From Polyangiaceae bacterium (GTDB lineage: Bacteria; Myxococcota_A; Polyangia; Polyangiales; Polyangiaceae): a DNA stretch of 44,837 bases. The notes below the pieces were generated by a model. It was not told the origin of the DNA. It did no database searches and was given only the letters and a program-made list of their open reading frames with translations. Every line of letters starts with the position of its first letter. The first letter of the stretch is position 1. The position numbers and the translations under genes are program-made. Location of the stretch: assembly GCA_022842465.1 (NCBI GenBank), contig JALHPN010000051.1, positions 1 to 44,837 on the forward strand, given 5' to 3'. Shown here in pieces: positions 23,518 through 33,100 of this stretch.

Positions 23518-24165
23518 CTACCACGGGCGCTTTCCGCCGGGCCAAGAAGGGCCTCGACCCAGGCAGGCCTCCGCCCGGGCGACCTCGCTCGCCACGGCGG
23601 CCTCGATCGCGTCGAGGCCAGCCTCCGCGCCGAGGGGTGCCCCGAGCGTCACGGTCACCTTGCTCCCGGGCCAAGGTAGGACAAACTGGTCCCAGGCACG
23701 CCGGAACACGACCGCGCGACGCGCCGCGGCGCCCATCGGCACGACGAGCGCGGAGGCGCTCCGTGCGGCGAAGCGGACGCCTGGCTTCGCGATCCCGAGC
23801 GGGCCGCGCGGGCCGTCGATCGCGAACGCCGCGTCGTGGTCACCGCGGCAGAGGAGCCGCACGAGCCGCATCATGGCGCGGGAGCCGCCTCGCGAGCTCG
23901 AGCCGCGGAGGACGTCCATCCCGAGCATCGCGAGCGCCCGCGCCTGCATCGTCCCGTCCGCCGAGAGGCTCACGAGCACGGCCGTGGGCCTCCTTCGTCG
24001 CCACGCGAGGAGCGGGAACTGACGACCGTGCCAGAACGCGAGGATCCACGGGCGCGCGTCGGCCAGCGCCGCCTCGGCCTCCGGCGAGAGGCGGACGTCG
24101 AGGCGCAGCGTCGCGAGCCAGAGCCGCGCGACGAGCCCGAGCACGATGCCGAGCACGTCGCGCAT
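23518..24165 (-). CDS. DUF374 lysophospholipid acyltransferase-like protein
   Basis: 215 residues with an N-terminal membrane helix (DVLGIVLGLVARLWLATL). The DUF374 acyltransferase signature is complete: AFWHGRQFPLL (His46), VLVSLSADGTMQARALAMLG, DVLRGSSSRGGSRAM and FAIDGPRGPLGIAKPG (Asp117-Pro122), then LVVPMGAAA. Members resemble PlsC/LpxL-type acyltransferases and are thought to act on envelope lipids; the acyl acceptor is unknown. A strong GGAGAGG site precedes the ATG, which comes 14 nt after the stop of the giant TPR gene, so the two form an operon. A much longer upstream open frame in the same phase is only the shadow of the TPR gene. Confidence 0.88.
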   Translation of the reverse strand: MRDVLGIVLGLVARLWLATLRLDVRLSPEAEAALADARPWILAFWHGRQFPLLAWRRRRPTAVLVSLSADGTMQARALAMLGMDVLRGSSSRGGSRAMMRLVRLLCRGDHDAAFAIDGPRGPLGIAKPGVRFAARSASALVVPMGAAARRAVVFRRAWDQFVLPWPGSKVTVTLGAPLGAEAGLDAIEAAVASEVARAEACLGRGPSWPGGKRPW

Positions 24166-24179
24166 CTCTACCTCTCCGA

Positions 24180-27100
24180 CTAGCCCTTCAGCTCGCCGAG
24201 CATCTGCCTCGCCCGGGCGAGGTTCGGCTCGTTCTCGACCGCGCGTTCGAGCATCTGAACGGCCTTCACCTTGTCGCCCTGCTTCAAGCAGATTTCGCCG
24301 AGGTACGTGAAGACCTCGCCCTTCGAGATGCCGGACGTCGCGTCGAGCTTCTGGAGGAGGAGCGCCCGGAACGTCTTCTGCGCGCGATCGAGGTCGTTCG
24401 TCTCGAGCGCGAGGACGCCGAGGTCCCGGAGGACCTCGATCGAGCCCGGATCGATCTTGAACGCCAGGTCGAGCTGCACGAGGCTCGCGCCCTTGTCCCC
24501 GAGGCTCGCGAGCGCGCGACCGAGCTTGTGGTGGTAGACGGAGAGCTCCTTCGAGCGCTTCCCGCCGAAGGAGGCGATGATGCGCTCGAGCACCGTGGCC
24601 GCGTCGCGCTCGCGCTTCGACGCGCTGTACGCGTCGCAGAGGAGGAGGAGCAGCTCGCGATCCTGCGGGAGAAGCCTCGTCGCGCGCTCGAGGAGCGGCA
24701 CGGCGTCGTCCGGCTCTTTCCGCTCGACCATGTGCAGCTCGGCGGCGCGCCGGAGGAGCTTCACCTGCTGGGCGAGGTGCGGCGGCACAGTGGGCGGCGG
24801 CGCCGACGCTCCGCGCGGCGCGACGGAGCCGCCGGGAGGTGCCATCGACGCGAGCGAGCCTCCGGCAGGCTCCTCGCCGTGCGCGTCCCGCAGCATGTCC
24901 GCGTCGCCGACGAGCAGCGACGCGAGCTCGGCCCACTTCGTCGTCCGCTCGTAGAGCTTCGCGAGCTGGGAGCGGACGGCGGTGTTCGACGGCTCCTCCG
25001 CGAGGGCGCGCTCGAGCGCTTGCTCGACGCCGGCCACGTCACCGAGCTCCTCACGCGCGTGCGCCAGGCGGAGCGCGAGCTCCACGGCGCGCGCCGAGCT
25101 CGCCGTCTCGACGAGACGCTCCAGCGCGGACGCCGCCTTGTCCCACTTCCCGCGCGCCTCCGCGAGCCGCGCGACCGCCTCGAGCCCTTCACGCTGGCCT
25201 TCGTCCCTCGCGAGGACCTGCTCGTAGATCTCGAGGGCCGCGCCGGGATCACCGGCGAGCGTCTCGAGGATCACGCCGAGGCGCAACATGGCGCTCACCT
25301 CCGCATGCACGTCCCCGCGCGCCCGCGCGCGCTCGACGCGCGTCGTCTGGAGCTCGGCGAGCTCGTTGCTCCGACCTGCGGCCTCGAGGACGCGCGCGAG
25401 CTCCGCCCCCGCGGCCTCGTGGTCGGGGTCCTCCTCCAGGACCGCACGGAGCGTGTCGACCGCGTCCTGCGTCGCCTGGAATCGCTCGAGGGAGAGCGCG
25501 GCGAGCTCGATGCGCAAGGCCGCGCGCTCCGCCGGGCTCGTGACCGAGTCGACGAGCTGGCGGAGCAGCTTCGCCAGGTCCTGCCACCGGGCCGCCTCCG
25601 CGTAGAGCGTGCGAAGGCGTCCGCTCGCGCGCGCGTCGGCGCCGTCGTCCTCGACGATGCGCTCGTAGAGCGCGATCGCCCGCGGCGCGTCCTTCATCCG
25701 ATCGGCGGCGACCTCCGCCGCGGCGTGACGGAGCGCGGAGGCCTCCGCGGCGTCTCCGGCGAGCTCCGCCCGCTTCGTGAGGAGCGTGATGACCTGCTCA
25801 TGATCGCCTGCCTCCTCGCGGAAGCGCGTGAGCTCCGCGTAGGCCCAAGCGTCCGCCTCGTTCTCTTGGAGGAGCTCCTTCAGCGCGTCCTCGGCGAGGC
25901 GGGAGTCCGCGAGCACGTTCTCGGCGAGCGACACGATCTCCCGGCAGGTCTCCTGCTTCTTCGACGGCTCGCCCTCGAGCCGGACGAGCATCCGGAGGAC
26001 GGCGATCCGATCGCGCTCGCGCCCCGGCCCCTTCGTGAGCTCGTCGAGCGAGCGGACGAGGTCGACGTTCTCGCGGTCTTGCTCGAGCGCCCTCGTGAAG
26101 GCGAGCTCCGCGCCACGGTAGTCCTCGACGCGATCCCGGCGCCACGTGCCGAGGCGTGCCCAGAGCTCACCCGACACCGCGTTCGCGGCTGCCGAGACGT
26201 CCATCGACGACCCCTGCCTCGCCGCCTTGTCCGCCGCCTCGAGCGCGCGACCGAGCGCGTCCGCGGCGACGTCCCACGCGCCCGTCGCCTCCGCGAGGCG
26301 TTCGAGCTCCGCGACGGCCTGCGGATCCGACGGATCCTCGAGCACGGCGGCGGAGACCGCCTTCTGCGCTGAAGCCGGATCGGCCGCCTCGTTCTCGAGG
26401 ACACGCGCGAGATCGAGCCGTGCCCGCGTGCGTTCACGAACCGTCTCGGCGCGATCGACCCGCCGCGCGTAGAGCCGGCCGAGATCCGCGCCGCGCGACG
26501 TCGCGCGATACGTGGTCTCGAGCGTGTCGAACACGTCGTCGAAGAGCGCCCCGTCGTCGAGCAGCGCCTCGACGGCCTGCGTGCTCTTCTCGTGCGCGGG
26601 GTCCTTCCCGAGCGCGAGGCGGAGGGTGGCGAGCCCCTGCGCCTTGTCGCCGAGCGGGCCGATCTGGAGGCTCGCGAGTCGGTGGAGGAGATCCGCATGA
26701 AGCGCCGTGTCGGTCTCGATCGCGATCCGTCGCTCGAGCACGTCCGCGAGCGCGCGCGGATCGTCGAGGCGCGCGTGGACACGCTCGAGCGCCATCAGCA
26801 CCTCCGCGCCGTCGCCACCCTGCTCCGCCGAACGCGCGTACGCGTCCGCCGCGCGGGGGAGGTCCTCGGTCTGCTTCTCCGCGATCGCCCCCAGTCGGCG
26901 GAAGAGGTCCGCGGTCACGCGCGCGTCGAAGATCGACGCCGCCCGATCGGCGAGCGCGTCGGCGAGCTTCATCCATCCGCCCTTGCCGAGCATACCGGCG
27001 ACGCGCTCGGCCTCCTCGTGGACCGCCGGATCGCTCGGTGTCTCGCCGATCGCCCGGACGAGCGCGTCGAGCGCCGAGCCCGCGTCGGCGAGCCAGCTCT

Positions 27101-30100
27101 CGTGCACCCCCGCGAGCGCACGGAGGGTCCTCGCGCGGCTGTCCGGCTCCGTCTCCGCGCGGAGCCGCAGCTCGAGGACGCTCACGAGCGCCTGGTGCTT
27201 TCCCGCGGCGCGGAGGACGGGCTCGAGGACGTCGGCGGCGCGGCTCCGGAGCTCGTCGCGCGTGTCGCCGAGCTGGAGGACGGCGCTCGCCGACTCCGCG
27301 TCGAAGCCCTGCGAGAGCACGTCGGCGTACGCATCGAGCGCGCCAGCCGGCTCGTCGAGCTCGGCGGCGAGGAGTCGCGCGATCCGCTTCGTGATCGTAG
27401 CCCGAGGGGCGCCTTCCGCGCCGGCGGCCTGCGCGCGCAGGTTCTCGAGGAGCTCGGGCCACATCTTCTCGGCCTCGTAGAGGCTCGCGAGCGCGGCCTT
27501 CACGTCGGCGTCGTCCGGCCTTCCTTCGAGGGCGCGCCGGAGGAGGGAGATCGCCTCACGCCGGTCCCCGAGCCCGACCTCGTACGCCTTCGCGGCGTCG
27601 ACGAGGAGCTGATGGCGGAGCGCGTCGTCGTCCTCCGCGCAGAGCTCGACGCGGCGCCGATAGAGGTCGACGAGCCGCGCGTGATCCTTCCGCTCCTCGT
27701 AGAGCGGGATCAAGTTGTCGAGCGTGAACGTGCTCTCCGGCTCGAGCTCGAGGGCTCGCTCGTAGGCGTCGATGGCCCCCTGCGGGTCGTCGAGCATGTC
27801 GCGTCGAGCCTCGCCGATGCGCCGGCAGAGGCTCGCGCGCTCCTCGTCGTCGCCGGTGAGCTCGGCGCGCTTCGCCAGCACGCGCACGAGCGTGGGCCAG
27901 TCCGAGAGCAGCGTCGCGAGCTGGTCCATCTCGTCGAGCGGGCGGCTGTCGCTCTCGTCGAGGCGAAAGAGACGGTCCCATGCGTCGAGCGCGCGGCGGG
28001 GGTCGTCCCGCCGCGTGTCGTGGAGGCGCGCCAGCGCCTCGAGGAGCTCACGCTGCCCGACCCCGTCGAGCCGCTCGATGCCCTTCTCGTACGCCGCGGC
28101 GAGGTCGTCCCAGCGCTTCGTCGCGACGGCGAGGCGGTCGAGCTCCTCGCGCGTGTCCCCGTCGTCGGGGTCGAGCTCGAACGCCGCCCCTAGGCGCTCG
28201 AAGGCGCCGTCGACGTCGCTGCCCTTCTCCTCGACGAGCTTGGCCGTCTCGCGGAGCACGGCGACCTTCTCGTGGGGCGTCGCCGCGATTCCCAGCCGGT
28301 GCTCGGCCAGCGCGACGAGCTTCCTCCAGTCGCCCTCCTGCTCGTGGATGGGGCGGAGCAGCTCGACGACGCGCGCGCGGTAGAGCGCGGATGCGAGGAG
28401 CTGCTCGAGGGCGGCCACCGCGGCCTTGCCGGTCTCGGACGCATGCGGTGACACGAGACCGAGGACGGCCTCGAGCTCGTCGATCGCCGCACCCTGCTCG
28501 CCGAGGTTCGCGTCGAGGACACGCGCGAGGTCGAGACGGAAGCGGGCCTCCTCGTCGGGGAGGGCGCTCTGCTCGGCGCGACGCCGGAGGAGGTCGGCCA
28601 GGTCGCGGAAGCGCTCGCGCCGCGTGTAGAGGATCGCCAGCCCTTCGAGGGCCTGCGCGTCCGCGTCGTCCGTGTCGAGCACGGACCGGAGGGTGAGGAT
28701 CGCCGCGTCGTCGTCGTGGAGGTCGCCTCGCTCGATCCCGGCGATCGTGTGGAGCGTCGCGACGCGATCCTCCGGCGACGTCCGGTACTCGAGGGCATCG
28801 CGGTAGAGGCTCACCCGTTCGGCGGCGCGCTCGGCTCGCTGGAGGAGCCGGTCGATCGCCACGAAGGCGACTTGCTCGTCCTCCGGCGCGAACTGGTACG
28901 CGCGACGGTAGAACACGAGCGCGCGGTCGACGGAGTGCGCGGCTTCGAGGAGCTCGCCGGTGCGGAAGGCGAGGCGCGCGGTGGCCGGCTCGTCCGCGGT
29001 CACCTTCTCGAGCTGCTCCGCGTAGATCTCCGCGAGGCGCGCCTCGGCGTTCGCCACGCGCGCGAGACGCTCGAGGTCGGCGACGGTCGCCTCGTCGCTC
29101 GGATCCTCGGCGAGGAGCTTGGCGACCGTGTCGAGCGCCGCCCTGTAATTCTCCTCCTGCTCCTCGTGGAGCTTCGCGAGGCGACCGAGCAGAGTGCGCC
29201 GTTCGTCGGGGTCCTGGCTCGCCTCGAGGCGCGCTTCGATCGACCCCATGACCTTCCGCCAGTCGAGCCGCGCGAGGTAGACCCCCTCGAGCATCTCGGC
29301 CGCGCGGCTCGCGTGGACCTTGCCGGCCATGAGCGACTCGAGCGACGCGATCGTCGGCTCGTGGGTGGGCTCCTGGTCGAGCGCCGCGCCGTACTCGTCG
29401 AACGCGCGATCCATCTCCTCGAGCTCACGCTCGTAGATGCGCCCGAGCGCGTGGTGGAGCGCCGCCTTGCGCTCCTGCGTGGTACCGTCCGCTCCGAGCT
29501 CCCGATCGTGGAGCGCGACGAGGTCGCCCCATCGCGCGGTCGAGGCGTAGAGGCGTTCGAGCGATGCGACCGCATCCGGTTCCAGCCCGAGCTCGAGGAT
29601 CTCTTCGTGAGCGGCGATCGCGCGGTCCTTGTCCTGGAGCTTCTCCTCGCAGACGGCCGCCTTCCTCCGGAGGAGCGCGCGCTTCTCGTCGTCGCGGCCC
29701 TCGGCGGCCGCCCGACGATCGAGGATCTCGACGAGGGACTCGTGCTCGCCAGCCTCCTCGTACAGCTGCTCGAGGGCGACGAGGGCGCGACCGTCCTCGG
29801 GGCGGAGCTCCAGGGCCTTGCGGTAGTGGTCTCTCGACATGCTCGCGTCGGACAGCTCCGCGCGCGCGAGCTCCGCGATGCGGATCGTCATCTCGACCTG
29901 CTGGTCCTCGTCCGCGACGTCCGGGGCGACGTCACGATAGAGCTGGACCACTTCTGCCCACGCCCGCGTCGCACGCGCGAGGCGCTCGACGCGCTCGGTC
30001 CACTCGTGGACGCGGCCGTCCCCTGCGCCTTCGCGGAGACCGCGCGCGGCGTACGTCGTCGCGCGCGCCGGGTCGCCCAGGGTCCCCTCGGCGATCTCGA

Positions 30101-33100
30101 CGCCGCGCGCGAGGAGACGGAGGCGCGCCTCGGGCTCGCTCTCCGTCGCGAGCTGGATGTCGAGCGCCCGGAGCATCTTGGCGCCGTCGTTCTCGCTCTC
30201 GTAGAGCGGCAGGAGCATGTCCGCCGCGTCGCGACGAGCCCCCTCGTCCTCGAGGAGCTCCTCGACGGCGCCTCGCGCTCGAGCATCGCCCGGCTCGAGC
30301 GTGAGCGCCTCGCGGTAGGCGTCGAGGGCCTCACCGATCTCGCCGAGTCTCTTCCGCCGTACGTCGCCGAGACGGGCGAGGAGCGTGACCCGATCCGCCG
30401 TCTCCGTCGCGAGCGCGAGCTCGGCCTCGAGCGACTCGGAGAGGTCACGCCACTTGTCGCTCGTCTCGTAGAGCTTCGCGAGCTCGCCCAGGACGACGCG
30501 GTCGGCGCCGAAGTCGTCGAGCGTCGCGCGATACGCGAGGATCGCCTCCTCCACGTCCCCGAGGCGCTCGCCGAGCACCTTCGCGACGCGCACCATGACC
30601 TCCTTGCGGGCGGCGCCCTCGGTCTGGCGCTCGCGCATGCGGAGGACATCGACGAGCTCGCGCGACGCGCCCGAGCGATCGTAGAGGCGATCGAGCGCGG
30701 CGAGGGCTTGCTCGTCCGCCGGGTCGTCGTCGAGGCGCGCCTTCCATGCGGCGACCGCCGCCGCGTCGTCCTGGAGCTCTCGCTCGGTGAGGTCGCCGAG
30801 GCGGCCGAGGAGGTCGCGGCGCTCGGCCGCCGAGTCCTCGAGCTTCACCTGGACGCGGAGGACGTCCGCGAGCTCCCGGCTGCGTCCGGTCGCCGCGTAG
30901 ACGCGCTCGAGCGCACGCGCGGCGGGGAGCGCGATCGCGGGCTCGTCGGGGGCGAGGTCGAGGACCTGCTTGTGCGCCGCCTCGGCGCGCTCGGTCTGGC
31001 CGATCTCCTCGTGGAGCCGCGCCACCTCACCGAGGATCTCGGCGCGCGGCTGGGGGGCCTCCGCGTTCTTCGCGGAGACGGAGAGGACCTCGGCGGCCTC
31101 GTCGACCTTCGCGAGCCGACGCGCGATCTCGAGGAAGCGGCTCCGCGCCTCGACGTCCGACGGAGCCAGCGGGACGAGCTTCCCGTACGCCTCGAACGCG
31201 CCCTTGTCGTCGGAGAGACGCTCGTCCTTGAGCTCCGCGATCCGCCGGAGGAGCTCACGCCGCTCCATGTCGTCCGTCACGAACTCGAGACGCACCTCGA
31301 GGACACGCACGAGGTCGCGCATCTCCTCGCGCTCGGCGTAGACGCCCTCGAGGATGATCGCCGCGCGCTGCCGGAGATCCGGGTGCGCGAGGCACTTCTC
31401 GACGAGCTCCCGCGCCTCGCGGATGGCGGAGTCCTCCTTCACGACCTCCTCGAGGTGGTCGAGCGCCGCCTTCGGGTCGGACAGCTGGTTGAAGAGCAGC
31501 GTCCCCAGGCGGAGCTTCGTGGCGGACGGATCGGCGGCAGCGCCGAGGCGGAGCTTCCGGGCGAGGAGGTCGGCGAGCGCCGGCCAGCGCTCCTGCTGGG
31601 CGTAGAGCTTGTCGAGCGCGAAGATCGCCTGCTCGTGCCCGGGCTCGAGCTCGAGGATGCGCTCGTAGTAGCCGATCGCCCTCGCCGCGTCGGCCGTGAT
31701 CTCCTCGGCGACGATCGCGACCTCCGCGAGGAGGTCCACCCGCCGCGCCGGATCTTGCGACGCCGCGATGACGCGCTCGTAGAGCGCCTCGAGATCGGTC
31801 CAGCGCTCGCGCGTCGTCAAGATCTGCTTGAGACGCAGGAACGCGCGGTCGTTCGACGGATCGCGGGCGAGGATCCGCTCGAGATACGGCGTCGCGCGAT
31901 CGATGTCGCCGAGGTTCTCGTCGTAGAGCGTCGCCGCGCGCTCCGCGAGATCCATCTCGACGTGGACCGGGAGGCCGGTCTGGCCGGTGACGGGCACCGC
32001 CGCCGCGATCGCCTCGACGAACGACTGCGTGCGGTGCGTCTTGTTCGCGAGGACGGCGAGGCGGTCCCACACGTCGAGCTCGCCCGGATACTCCTGTGCC
32101 GCACGGAGGATGATCTCGAACGCGCCTTCGAGGTCTCCGAGCTTCTGGCGCACGTCGGCGAGCTTCCCGAAGAGGACGAGTCGGTCGTCCTTCGAGGCCG
32201 CCGTCGCGACGAGGACCATGAGGATGTCGGCCTGCTTCGCGTACTGGCGCGTCGACGCGTAGGCCGACTCGAGGACGACGGCGGCCTGCGCCCGCGTCTC
32301 GGAGAGCGGGAGCAGGTCCTCGAGGAGGCCGATCACGCGCGCGTCGTCGGGCGCGAGCTCGAGCGCGCGCTTGGCGGCCGCGAGCGCCTCGAGCGGGCGC
32401 TTCAACGGCCCCATCTGGAGGCGGGCGAGGTCGATCTCCCGCGCGACGCGATCGTCACCCTGCGAGAGCTCACGCTCCTTCTGCAGCGCGACCGCCGCCC
32501 CCTCCGCGTCCCCCGCCGCGAGCAGGAGCCGCGCCGTCGCGCGGAGCGCCCGGATGTCGTCCGGGCTCTCGGAGAGGATCTCGCGATAGAGCGAGACGGC
32601 CTCGGGGACGGCGCCGAGGGCCTCCTCCTCGAGCTCGGCCCACTCGACGAGGAGCGCCGTCTTCGCGCCGCCGGAGACGCGCGACACGCGATGCCGGAAG
32701 AGCCAGCGGAGGTCGTCTGCCCGTTCGGGGTTCCCGCGGAGGAGCCGGTCGAGCCCGGCGATGGCGGCCTCGTCGTCCGGCGTCTCCTCGAGCAGCGCAC
32801 GGTACGCACCGATCGCGTCGTCGGGCCGCCCGGCGTGGACCGCGGACACCTCGGCCCGCTTCATCTGGAGGCGCCGGCGCTCCTCGGCCGAGACCTCGCG
32901 CGACGCGAGCCGCGACTCGAGCGCCTCCGCGAGCCCCGACCAGTCTCCCGAGGCGCGCGCCCACGACTCGAGCTCCTCGAGGCCCTGGGGGTCTGCGGGC
33001 GCGACCTCGTAGGCCTTCTTCGACCAGCGGAACGCCGCCGCGCGATCGCCGAGCCGCCGGCCGCTCACGTCGGCGAGCCGCCGGTAGAGACCGCGGCGCT

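Noticed and set aside
23061..26372. A 1103-codon plus-strand frame
   Set aside because: It spans three minus-strand genes and a spacer in antisense and shows no domain; artefact of high GC.
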